NCBI GenBank assembly: GCA_017608295.1
Contig: JAFCGF010000003.1
Coordinates: forward strand, 211,590-275,589
Length of the DNA stretch: 64,000 nt
Reading direction: 5' to 3'
DNA from: Candidatus Woesearchaeota archaeon
GTDB taxonomy: Archaea; Nanoarchaeota; Nanoarchaeia; Woesearchaeales; JAGVZT01
Made by a program: the position numbers and the translations under genes. Each line of letters starts with the position of its first letter. Position 1 is the first letter of the stretch. Below are positions 11,501 to 18,474 of this stretch, piece after piece. Under the pieces are notes generated by a model that saw only the letters and a list, made by a program, of their open reading frames with translations, was not told where the DNA came from and ran no database searches.

Positions 11501-14500
11501 AGCCAAAATGATACCCTGCCACATAACCTGTCAGTGAGCTGTACCATCACCGCGGACACGTTCCCAGCGTGGAGCAACCCATTCATCAACGCTTCTCCGT
11601 ACCAGGGCCATGCTGTGCGCTTCAACGTGACGTGGACAGACGACAATGCGCTGAGCCACTATAATTTCTCCACTAATGCCTCTGGGACGTGGGAGCACAC
11701 CGACTGGCTCCCTCTTGGCGATACATCAAACCACACTGTCAACGAATCCACATTCTACGAAGAAGCAGGCACGCTGATTGCCTGGCGCTTTACAGTGAAC
11801 GATTCCCGGAATCAGGAAAATCAGTCCACGGAATTCAACTTCACCATGGGTGGTGTCAAGTGGAATGAGACATCAATCACGATTCCGACAGCTGAGCAGT
11901 ACACCGCCCAGTCCACCTATGAGAGCGCGATACTCGGCTACAATAACAACACTGATGTCATTGTCAACTGTATGGTGGGAGATTGCGGCAACATCACCTA
12001 TAATTTCACCAGCGGCGATGACGTGAACGAGACCACCACCTCTATGCAGTTCAATTGCTCAACAGACACTGCCGGCACGTACGAGGCGAACTTCAGCGTG
12101 AACTCAACGCAGGACCTCTTGCTCCATAACGTCACGGTGACATGCACCATAACTGATGACACGTATCCTACGTGGAGCAACGCGTATGTTAACCAGACAG
12201 TGTATCAGTATGACACTCCACGTTTCAATGTAACATGGGCAGACGACAACGGCCTGGTCAACTATCTCTTTGCAGTCAAGACTACTGTATGGGGGAATGC
12301 CTCCTGGCTTGCATTCTCAATTGACAACTATTCGACAGCTGCACCGAACACGGTTGCTGAGCCCGGTACCTATGTAGAGTGGATGTTCTTCGCGAATGAC
12401 AGCGTAGGACAGGAGAACAGGACTGATGTATTCAATTTCATTGTGGGAGGCGTGAAGTGGAACCAGAGCGGTGTCATCATCCCTGTTGAGAACAAGAGTG
12501 AGGACAATCAAGTCGTTGACGTGAATCTGACAGGCTACCTGAATAACACAGTAGTGAATGTATCCTGCTCAATAGGTAACTGTGGTAACATCACCCACAA
12601 CTTCACGAGCGGTGATGACCTGAACGATTCCTACACGTTGGTACAGTTCAACTGCTCGACATCCCATTCTGGAAACTTCACCGCGAACTTCACCGTCAAT
12701 TCGACGCAGGATAATTTCAATCATAAAATCTGGGTGAACTGCACTATAACCAACCGCTACCCCCATGCTGACGAGCCGCAGACATGGGACAACGCGACTC
12801 TGCTCTCAAAGAGCACGTTTGAGCGCAACGAGTCCATCTACGTGAACGTGAGCATCACCGACCCCGATACAGGTGCGGATATAGATACAGTCATGATGAC
12901 AGTAACAAACTCATCCGGCCACACCTTTATTGATAACCAGACCATGCTCCAGAGCTGGAGCATCAACAATGGCTTCCTCTATAACTCAAGCCTTAAGCTT
13001 ACCGACACATCTGATGAGGGCATCTGGACCATCATTATCTTCGCGAACGACACCGACAATGCGGAACACACGAACACCACGACATTTACTGTCGATGACA
13101 CCATCCCGCCAGCGAGCGTCACCGGCCTGGGGAACTTCAGCCAGACCGAGAATTCCATCTGGTGGAATTGGACCAATCCTCCTGACTTGGATTACAGCCA
13201 CGTGGAGATATGGCTCAATGGCACTCATTACTGGAATATAACAGTCACTGACAGCCCGAACAACTCTACCAACATCACTGGGCTTGATGCCGACAAATGC
13301 TATGAAATCCAGACGCGCACTGTCGACACTGCCCTGAATATCAATACGACCTGGGTAAACGATACCGCCTGCACGAGCCCGACTACGGATGTCGAGCCGC
13401 CAAGCATCGCGAATGTGTCCAACACAAGTGTTACTGACCAGACTGTGAACATCAGCTGGGACACGAACGAGAATGCTGACACCCGCGTCGAGTACGGAGT
13501 AACAAGCGGAGCATATACAGACACGTATACAGACGTAACTGATGTGCCTTTCCATAACGTGACTCTTTCAGGCTTTGCTCCGAGTACGCTGTATTTCTAC
13601 ATTGTGAACAGCACGGACGCGGCAGGAAACTCCAACAGGAGCATTGAGTTTAATTTTACCACGCTTGCAGACGCCACGCCGCCTGCCTGGAGCGCACCCT
13701 GGAACTATACTCCCTCGACCTATTCGCCGACGAACCTGAGCCAGTTCAATATCAGCTGGCAGGATTTCGGGACAGTGGCCAATGTGACCATCGAGCTGAA
13801 CATCTCAGGAACGTACACGAATTACTCAGTGTATAATCTCACCGGCTTCATGTTCAACCTGTCGATAAACCTTCCGGCCGGAAACCATACCTGGCGCTCA
13901 TACGCAAATGACACTCTTAGTAACGAGAATGTAAGTTCAGTGTGGACCTTTGTCATTGCCAAGGCGGCACCTTTGATGAACCTTTCGCTCAATGGTTATG
14001 ACACGAATACGAGCGTTGATGAGGATGTGAACTTCTACCTCAACGGCACGATAATAGCGGGCGATTCCGCCACTGCTCTTGAGCTTTATGTTAATGGTAC
14101 TCTGCTCACCACAGCACACAGCCCAGTATCTAATCTCACTAACCTGAGCGACCCCGGCCTGTATAATGTCACGGTCATTTACTCGAGCAGCGAGAACTAC
14201 TCCCGCGGCACCATTACCCAGTGGCTCACAGTGAATGATACCACGCCTCCAAACGTCACCCTCAATGCGCCGAGTGATTTCCATAATACTTCAGGCACCA
14301 CACTCACCTTCAACTGGACTCCGGGAGATAATGTGGACGGCGCAAACCTCACCTGCAACCTCACTATAGACAGTGCGGTGAACGTGACAATCACCGGCCT
14401 CACCCGGGATGTATTCCATAACGTCACCCTCACGTCGATAGGCAGCGGCCTCCACTGGTGGAACGTGACCTGCTATGATCTTGCCCTTAACACCAACACT

Positions 14501-15466
14501 AGCGAAACGCGTAACTTTACTATTGTGGGCTCGGCAGGCGGCTTCAACATCACCGTCTCGCCAGCAGACAACATGACTGTGCAGTTGAATTGGTCAGCAG
14601 CGGCTGGCGCAGATAGCTATAATATCTACTTCAGCAGCGACCTGTCCTCTGGCTTCGGAGCGGTCGCGGATATCTCAGGCATCACAGATACGAACTATAC
14701 TGACGGCACATCCACAAGCGTGGACCAGCGCTATTACAACATCACCTCGGTGAAAGGCGGAGTCGAGACACCGATTGGCAGCATCGTCGGCATGCACCGC
14801 ATCACCCTTGACGCTGCCGGCTCGAGATGGAACCTCGTGAGCCTGCCGCTCCAGCTGTTCATGTCGCGCCTGCAGAACAGCACGCACTCCGGCTATGACC
14901 TGGCCCTCAACACCGCGGGATGCATAGAGGATATCTGGCAGTACAACGGCTCCAGGGCTACTACTTGGGAGTTTTCTTCATGGAGCTCAGGAGGTGCCTG
15001 GACCCCAGCGTCTGGCAGCGAGAACTTCACCCATCTTGAAGCGGCAAGAGGATACTGGGTGTATATGAATGACACCCTGGGAGAATGTAAGTGGACAATA
15101 GCGGGAGAAGTGCCGCTCACTTCAACAGACCATCCGCTCATCGACGACTTCAATGTCGTGGGCTGGTACTCTGTGATGAACGCGTCGCTGCCCCTCAACT
15201 GCACTGGCGGGACATGCTATGTCGCAGAGCCGCCATATTATCCGCTGAGATCATCACCCGTGAACGCAATCACGCGTCTCTATTATTACAACAGCTCATC
15301 AGACTCGTTCAAGAAGACCGACCACTACAGCGTCGACGCAACTACTGGCTATGGCTGGTGGCCTGCAATGGGCTCTGACGAGTTCACTTCGCTGCTGCCA
15401 GGCCTTGGCTACTACCTGAAGTCTCTAGGGGCGTCTACCTGGACAGTCAACTCATCGGTGGAATGA
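2516..15466 (+). CDS. Giant secreted surface protein with 13 tandem repeats
   Basis: 4316 residues from the ATG at 2516, which overlaps the preceding stop and has a better context than the upstream in-frame ATG at 2474. One N-terminal membrane segment or signal anchor (about residues 14-34) is followed by about 750 residues of Ig-like beta domains, 13 tandem repeats of about 201 residues (791-3414), then FN3/Ig-like domains. The C-terminus has two Trp-rich units, each with a VSLPL- or VGWYS-type strand and a Gly-Tyr-(Trp/Tyr) strand. Each repeat carries about a dozen N-x-S/T sequons and four conserved Cys (Cys-x3-Gly-Asp-Cys, FNCST, and a final Cys-T-I), suggesting two disulfides per repeat. 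There is no C-terminal membrane helix. I infer an S-layer, sheath or adhesion fibre, probably heavily N-glycosylated. Confidence 0.85.
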   Translation: MRVRILLDKQSKIYLRTILALIILMSLLGLGYIVAQSPLFIVSPDQPSYTVNETVEFFVNTSEPVQLRVTVDNNTYLFAGEPNTSVEFLPQEPGFYTVELVSGALVVASGNFTVVALPEALVNTTPANTTPANVTAPQNFTGPVVETNKGLYELGEIVIISVRGDVRFLLITFNYTVPHVTPIQQTIVFRPDTAGPYVIEAMLPSNLTYSMNFSVIPPQTTIVLNQSINLTLNTTENVTQNITLPPGLAKANRTKLKKVFNKTKKLDLVPPGLEKKETKGKSIQNARETYIGNGQYQVIISSATPNLSAKSYTPVLTLFSTKPNKMSLAIPDADPADVIILNAELLDSSGGSVDVTSLITPNADGEFELDLKPGREFRPGLYSLKVDVSVDGVVQQYEQDFAWGVLAVNTHKSIYSPGEEAFISLGVLNELGQPLCNADVDVTLTAPDKSVVTLSTLDGTITISDTCALLAYTEMPDYYGYYDTSDAGLYIMDITAVTANGMYSITDAFLVEDIPEFDVERQGPTRIYPVDPYNMTFVITPTANYTGTVTEYVPDTFAITPQGGLTVQPTADALELTWDVNFTAGDMYTLQYEFDAPDISPEFYTLGPLRIGLWEEAREWQIASDDTHLANATTCYEDNLGASGYPTTACDSALTATHDNDNTYETLAPGANDYSSVMTHHVWAAPVGCTLTQVQACYVWWHSDVKTCQGTYYTRTGGNPVTQVSAACLEADPSDTICTDITAGWATDCSDFAVDGDVKLYAQAQASGPGETFTVDLFQFNVTYTIAGAGYPNWSIERVNPEPYQGQLSQFNVTWHDDDALSHYRFSHNASGTWVDSDWIAFTGTTKDYSINDTTFYQEPGTLIAWHFTANDSGDRLNETDNFTFVVGGVKWNHSGFTIPTAEQFTAQPSNTVSIEGYNNNTDVNISCTIGDCTVIWFNVTKPFSVNGSTAEVQFNCSTDTPGFFSANFSVISQNDTLPHNVSVNCTITEDTYPTWITVGTNHSPIYQYDTVLFNATWDDDNNLSRYWFGINQSGDWFNSSAESFPQLSLTGNFSVNETRIVAEPGTNISWIFFANDTVGYENRTYIQQFIVAGIIWNQTTLDLGTANQYEPWLENNITIEAYAANANVVVTCYEGDCSEIRDNFSDNDNLDEEFVSVLFNCSTEAPGVFNANFSVVSTVNDNNVHNLSVTCTVLPDIYPNWSNPLVVPEPYQGQLAQFNMTWHDDVGLSHYNFSHNASGTWVDTGWIAFSTTQNYSINNTIFYQEPGTLIAWRFAGNDSVDQFNVSDNFTFVLGGVKWNNSGFTIPSAEQFTAQPSNTVSIEGYNNNTYVNVSCAVGDCTVIWFNVTEPFSVNGSTAEVQFNCSTDTPGFFSANFSVISQNDTLPHNVSVNCTITPDSYPAWSNELVIPEVYQGLSSQFNVTWTDGNSLSHYNFSYNGSGTWVHTGWIAFTGTTQDYSINDTTFYQEPGTLISWRFAANDSVDQENITSNFTFVVGGVKWNQSGLTIASAAQFAAQPSNTVKIEGYNNNTNVNITCYEGDCGVIWFNVTAGEQVNGTTALIQFNCSTANFGTFSANFSVNSSNDTLPHNLSVNCIITEDIPPNWTEPFVTPEPYQGRTSQFNVTWQDDASLSHHSFSHNASGTWVDSDWVSFGGTLNSSINDSIFYQEPGTLIAWHFRVNDSANQFNESDNFTFVLGGVKWNHSGFTIPTARQFTAQPSNTVSIEGYNNNTDVNISCAVGDCTTIWFNVTEPFQVNGTVAEIQFNCSTDNFGFFSANFSVISQNDTLPHNISVNCTITEDTYPNWSIERVTPEPYQGQSAQFNVTWHDDVGLSHYNFSHNASGTWLETGWIPFSSTQNYSINDTIFYPEPGTLIAWRFAANDSADQFNVTDNFTFVLGGVKWNHSGFTIPTAEQFTAQPSNTVKIEGYNNNTYVNISCAVGDCTIIWFNVTEPFSVNGSVAEIQFNCSTDTPGFFSANFSVISQNDTLPHNVSVNCTITDDTFPTYASVSANQSPIYQFDDVRFNGTWNDDNGMSHFWFGINETGDWFNTSRDVFPQAGASANFSLNVTRIFADPGTNVSWLFFANDSADQENRTSVYSFIVGGIIWNQTTLDLGTTSQYYPWLESEVMVEAYLTNAADVVNCYEGDCAEIMHNYTDNENPVNRFIAVQFNCSTEASGTFNANFSIKSFNDPDLHNISVTCVIKEDVYPYWSNELVTPEPYQGHYVQFNVSWTDDLGLSMWNFSMNRTGSWLMEPGAAFVDQTANHSLFNYTFYDEPGTLISWNFEVNDTGNKVNMTTNFTFIMGGVKWNDSGLTIATAEQFTAQPTNTVKIEGYNNNSYVMVTCIEGDCGNITANFTNGEAVNGTTALVQFNCSTDAYGTFSANFSVNSTNDTLPHNISVNCTIDEDMYPAWSDELVIPEPYQGQSTQFNVTWTDDNAMSHYNFSTNASGTWLHTGWIAFTGTTQDYSINDTVFYQEPGTLISWRFAANDSHDYENITSNFTFVLGGVKWNQSALSIATAEQFTTQPVNTVKIEGYNNNTDVNISCTVGDCTNIWFNVTEPFSVNGSVAEVQFNCSTATYGTFSANFSVISQNDTLPHNLSVSCTITADTFPAWSNELVTPEPYQGQSTQFNVTWTDDNALSHYNFSTNASGTWLHTGWLPLGSTSNYSINDTIFYQEAGTLVSWRFVVNDSADQENFTTNFTFVLGGVKWNQSALSIATAEQFTAQPTNTVKIEGYNNNTYVNISCAVGDCTTIWFNVTEPFSVNGSVAEVQFNCSTLTPGTFSANFSVISQNDTLPHNLSVSCTITEDTYPAWSNELVIPEPYQGQSTQFNVTWTDDNALSHYNFSSNASGTWLHTGWIAFTGTTQGYSINDTIFYQEPGTLISWRFAVNDSHDYENITSDFTFVLGGVKWNQSALSIATAEQFTAQPINTVKIEGYNNNTDVNISCTVGDCTNIWFNVTEPFSVNGSVAEIQFNCSTDSYGTFSANFSVISQNDTLPHNLSVSCTITADTFPAWSNPFINASPYQGHAVRFNVTWTDDNALSHYNFSTNASGTWEHTDWLPLGDTSNHTVNESTFYEEAGTLIAWRFTVNDSRNQENQSTEFNFTMGGVKWNETSITIPTAEQYTAQSTYESAILGYNNNTDVIVNCMVGDCGNITYNFTSGDDVNETTTSMQFNCSTDTAGTYEANFSVNSTQDLLLHNVTVTCTITDDTYPTWSNAYVNQTVYQYDTPRFNVTWADDNGLVNYLFAVKTTVWGNASWLAFSIDNYSTAAPNTVAEPGTYVEWMFFANDSVGQENRTDVFNFIVGGVKWNQSGVIIPVENKSEDNQVVDVNLTGYLNNTVVNVSCSIGNCGNITHNFTSGDDLNDSYTLVQFNCSTSHSGNFTANFTVNSTQDNFNHKIWVNCTITNRYPHADEPQTWDNATLLSKSTFERNESIYVNVSITDPDTGADIDTVMMTVTNSSGHTFIDNQTMLQSWSINNGFLYNSSLKLTDTSDEGIWTIIIFANDTDNAEHTNTTTFTVDDTIPPASVTGLGNFSQTENSIWWNWTNPPDLDYSHVEIWLNGTHYWNITVTDSPNNSTNITGLDADKCYEIQTRTVDTALNINTTWVNDTACTSPTTDVEPPSIANVSNTSVTDQTVNISWDTNENADTRVEYGVTSGAYTDTYTDVTDVPFHNVTLSGFAPSTLYFYIVNSTDAAGNSNRSIEFNFTTLADATPPAWSAPWNYTPSTYSPTNLSQFNISWQDFGTVANVTIELNISGTYTNYSVYNLTGFMFNLSINLPAGNHTWRSYANDTLSNENVSSVWTFVIAKAAPLMNLSLNGYDTNTSVDEDVNFYLNGTIIAGDSATALELYVNGTLLTTAHSPVSNLTNLSDPGLYNVTVIYSSSENYSRGTITQWLTVNDTTPPNVTLNAPSDFHNTSGTTLTFNWTPGDNVDGANLTCNLTIDSAVNVTITGLTRDVFHNVTLTSIGSGLHWWNVTCYDLALNTNTSETRNFTIVGSAGGFNITVSPADNMTVQLNWSAAAGADSYNIYFSSDLSSGFGAVADISGITDTNYTDGTSTSVDQRYYNITSVKGGVETPIGSIVGMHRITLDAAGSRWNLVSLPLQLFMSRLQNSTHSGYDLALNTAGCIEDIWQYNGSRATTWEFSSWSSGGAWTPASGSENFTHLEAARGYWVYMNDTLGECKWTIAGEVPLTSTDHPLIDDFNVVGWYSVMNASLPLNCTGGTCYVAEPPYYPLRSSPVNAITRLYYYNSSSDSFKKTDHYSVDATTGYGWWPAMGSDEFTSLLPGLGYYLKSLGASTWTVNSSVE
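4886..12757 (+). repeat. Thirteen tandem coding repeats of about 605 bp
   Basis: Units begin at a Y/F-P-x-W/Y motif near 4886, 5491, 6107, 6710, 7316, 7919, 8524, 9137, 9743, 10349, 10952, 11558 and 12164, spaced 603-613 bp. Most are type A (PEPYQG, SHYNFS, YQEPGTL). Units 2, 7 and 13 are a divergent type B (YQYD or YQFD, WFGIN or equivalent, EPGTNISW-like). Some neighbours, such as those at 10349 and 10952, are nearly identical over long stretches, which points to recent duplication or gene conversion. Confidence 0.9.
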
Positions 15467-18400
15467 TGGAAACAAAGAAAATCGTGGGAAGCCGGAGCAT
15501 CCTGATAGCTGTCACTATGCTCTTCTTGCTCCTCCTCTCGCTCCAGGCCTCTGCAGTGCCGATGCCGCAGGGCATCGTGGGCACAATCTATGAGATGGAT
15601 GGCATCACTCCAGTTCCTGAGGGAATCCACTTTAGCGTGAACAACACCGCGAACGGCTTCTATCACGAGGGATTGACAGGAAGGCCGACCGGAACGGGAG
15701 ATTATGCAGCCAGCGTCGAGGGCGAAGTTGGCGATACTCTTGTCATCCGCGCATGGAATGTGCACAATGAAAGCTCTCGTACCATATCTCTCAATGGAGT
15801 GATGAAAAACGTTAACCTCCTTCTTGACATGTCATTCGAGAACGAGCCCCCGGCCATTACCTCAACTCCACCAGTGCCTGCCATTGAGGATTCGCTCTAC
15901 ACCTATCCAGTCACCGCATATGACTTTGAGAGCCAGCCGCTTGAATACTCGCTGCTCACCGCGCCTGCTGGCATGAGCATCAACGCCTCCGGGGTTATTG
16001 AGTGGCTGCCCCTTAATGATGATGTGGGATTCCATGATGTTGGCATCGAGGTGAGCGACGGCGAATACACTGGAACGCAGAACTTCACCCTTGAGGTGGA
16101 GAATGTGAACGACGTCCCTGTCATAACCTCTTCCCCAACAACCTCAGTGCTTGAGGATATACTCTACACCTACCAGATAACTGCCCTCGATGTTGATATC
16201 GGCGATGTGTTGCAGTACGTGCTCGAGTCAGCGCCTGCTGGCATGAGTATCAACAGCACATCAGGGCTTGTCGCGTGGACTCCGGATAATGATGACGTTG
16301 GCCTGCACAGCGTGATAGTCCGCGTGTCTGACGGCGAGCTTGCGGACACCCAGCCCTTCACTCTTGAAGTGGTGAATGTGAATGACGCTCCTGTTATCCA
16401 TTCAATTGCTCCTGAGAATGCTGTCGAAGACACACTATATCAATATCAGGTAGATGCTACAGATGTCGACAGTCCTTCTCTTACGTATGCGCTGCTTGAC
16501 TTCCCTGCAGGCATGACTCTCTCCAGTTCAGGGCTCATTGAATGGACTCCGTCAAATGATGGTGTCGGTCCGCACAGCGTGAGCGTGATGGTCAGCGACG
16601 GCGAGCTGAACGACACCCAGAGCTACACTCTTACTGTCGCTAATGTGAATGATGCTCCGTACATCACTTCCCTGCCGGCCACAACCGCAACGCAGGACAT
16701 AATCTATGAATATACTGTCACTGCGACTGACATCGACAACACTCCTGAAGAGCTATCTTACACGCTTGTCGCGCATCCCGCAGGCATGACTGTGGATACC
16801 TCAACCGGATTGGTGTCATGGACTCCTGCAAATGATGATGTCGGGCTGCACAATATCACAGTCCGTGTGTCAGACGGCTTGCTGAGCGATGAGCAGAGCT
16901 ACGCCCTTGCAGTCGAGAATGTGAACGACGCTCCTACAATCATTTCATTACCTGTGACAACAGCGCTGGAGGACGAAGATTATATCTATCAGGTCGAAGC
17001 GATTGACATCGACGGCGATGGTCTCACCTATGCGCTCAACTCATCTCCCGAGGGGATGGTCATCGCCATAGTGAACGAGACACCAGGTATTGTACTCTGG
17101 ACTCCAACAAACGATAAGGTGGGAGTGCACACGGTCATTGTAGTAGTGAGCGACGGTATACTCCAGACGCTACAGGAGTATATCCTTACTGTCACTAATG
17201 TCAACGATGCCCCAGCCATCACCTCGACACCAGGCACAGCGGTGGACGCAGGCTTAACGTACACATATACCCTCATCGCGACAGATGATGACAATGATAC
17301 CCTTACCTATACGCTCGAGCAGGGTCCGACAGGCATGTCGCTGAACCAGCAGCTCCTCACGTGGACTCCATCTGACAGCGACGCAGGCCAGCACAGAATT
17401 CTTCTGCGCGTGTCTGACGGAAACCTCTCAGCGAGCCAGCAGTTCACCCTGACTGTGACTGCTACGTCCTCAGGCGGCGGCGGTGGTGGCGGCGGTGGCG
17501 GTGGCGCTGCTCCAATCATACCTGGAAGCCCGCCGCAGAAGACGCGCACAGTACTCGAGAACCTCCAGGGCAAGGCAGGGCCGCTCATCTCAGTTAATAT
17601 GAGCATCAACAGCTCGAAGGAATCCGGCCTTTCTGCTCTCGTGAAGGCAAAGCTTCTTCCTGGCAGGCCGAAGGACGTGCTTACCCACATTATAGTTCCA
17701 GTCTTTCAGTACCTCAAGATAACAATCCAGCCTGTAGGAGGCGTAGATGTTGTTGTGAACAGCGCAGAAATCATTTTCAGCGTGGAACTCGCCTGGCTCG
17801 AGGAGAGAAGTGCCTCTCCAGAAGATGTTGTGTTGCTCAGGTACAACGGCGCTGAATGGGAGGAACTGCCCACTGAGGTGGTGTCTGAAGATGAGGAAGC
17901 GATAATCTATGTGAGCACCAGCCCCTCGCTGAGCTACTTCGCTATCGCACTCAAAGATGGTGCAGAGCAAATCCTCGGCGAGATTGAGACAGTCGGTGCA
18001 CCCTTGAAGACATTTACTCTCGCAGGCATCATCTACGCTTTGGACGGCAAGCAGGTGCCGCGGGGTACACCCTTTGTGCTTGAAAATATCTATCTTGGTG
18101 AGCGTGTTGAGGGCGAAACCGGGGAGAAGGGAAGCCAGGGAAGCTTCTCTGTGCAGATACAGGCGAACCTTGGCGACACGATTCGCCTGTCAACAGAGAG
18201 CGCCGACTATATGTGGTTCACTGTCTCTGAGGACATGGACTCGCTCGAGTTCAGGACAGGGCTATCTTCAAAGAGGCCGAACCGCCTGACTGGATTTGTG
18301 GCTGCTGTCATGGATAGGGCACCTATATCTGAGAACTTCCTGCTCATTAATCTCTGTATCATCTGCCTCATCATAGGTCTCATAGTGAGGCAGAGAGTGC

Positions 18401-18474
18401 GGGTGAGGCGCGCAAGGAAGAGCCTCACAAAGAAAAAGAGCACGGGGTGGCTGAGGAAGAATGCTCGGCCGTGA
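15463..18474 (+). CDS. Cadherin-like repeat protein with PGF-pre-PGF domain and C-terminal anchor
   Basis: 1003 residues. An N-terminal signal (hydrophobic residues 13-31) is followed by a small beta module (GIVGTIYEMDG..., about 38-120) and six cadherin-like/He_PIG repeats of about 92 residues (130-665) with the cores ApxITS, DxYxYxVxAxD, PxGMsi, WtPxNdDvGxHxvxVxVSDG and ltVxNvNDaP. Then come a run of 11 Gly (about 671-681), a PGF-pre-PGF-type domain (about 700-840, ending SLSYFAIAL), a second beta module (GIIYALDGKQVPRG), one membrane helix (about 955-975) and a basic cytoplasmic tail. It is anchored facing outward. The ATG overlaps the stop of the giant protein gene, so both are made together; it may tether the giant fibre. 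Confidence 0.85.
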   Translation: MMETKKIVGSRSILIAVTMLFLLLLSLQASAVPMPQGIVGTIYEMDGITPVPEGIHFSVNNTANGFYHEGLTGRPTGTGDYAASVEGEVGDTLVIRAWNVHNESSRTISLNGVMKNVNLLLDMSFENEPPAITSTPPVPAIEDSLYTYPVTAYDFESQPLEYSLLTAPAGMSINASGVIEWLPLNDDVGFHDVGIEVSDGEYTGTQNFTLEVENVNDVPVITSSPTTSVLEDILYTYQITALDVDIGDVLQYVLESAPAGMSINSTSGLVAWTPDNDDVGLHSVIVRVSDGELADTQPFTLEVVNVNDAPVIHSIAPENAVEDTLYQYQVDATDVDSPSLTYALLDFPAGMTLSSSGLIEWTPSNDGVGPHSVSVMVSDGELNDTQSYTLTVANVNDAPYITSLPATTATQDIIYEYTVTATDIDNTPEELSYTLVAHPAGMTVDTSTGLVSWTPANDDVGLHNITVRVSDGLLSDEQSYALAVENVNDAPTIISLPVTTALEDEDYIYQVEAIDIDGDGLTYALNSSPEGMVIAIVNETPGIVLWTPTNDKVGVHTVIVVVSDGILQTLQEYILTVTNVNDAPAITSTPGTAVDAGLTYTYTLIATDDDNDTLTYTLEQGPTGMSLNQQLLTWTPSDSDAGQHRILLRVSDGNLSASQQFTLTVTATSSGGGGGGGGGGGAAPIIPGSPPQKTRTVLENLQGKAGPLISVNMSINSSKESGLSALVKAKLLPGRPKDVLTHIIVPVFQYLKITIQPVGGVDVVVNSAEIIFSVELAWLEERSASPEDVVLLRYNGAEWEELPTEVVSEDEEAIIYVSTSPSLSYFAIALKDGAEQILGEIETVGAPLKTFTLAGIIYALDGKQVPRGTPFVLENIYLGERVEGETGEKGSQGSFSVQIQANLGDTIRLSTESADYMWFTVSEDMDSLEFRTGLSSKRPNRLTGFVAAVMDRAPISENFLLINLCIICLIIGLIVRQRVRVRRARKSLTKKKSTGWLRKNARP

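Noticed and set aside
4886..12757. Tandem repeats as a possible CRISPR or satellite array
   Set aside because: Units are about 605 bp, stay in one open frame and differ mostly at synonymous or conservative sites, so they are protein repeats.
12986..13555. Long minus-strand ORF of 189 codons inside the giant gene
   Set aside because: Shadow of the plus-strand Thr/Asn-rich coding frame; no promoter or homology.
17474..17506. GGC/GGT run as a microsatellite of special function
   Set aside because: It encodes a Gly-rich linker between the cadherin-like repeats and the PGF-pre-PGF domain.
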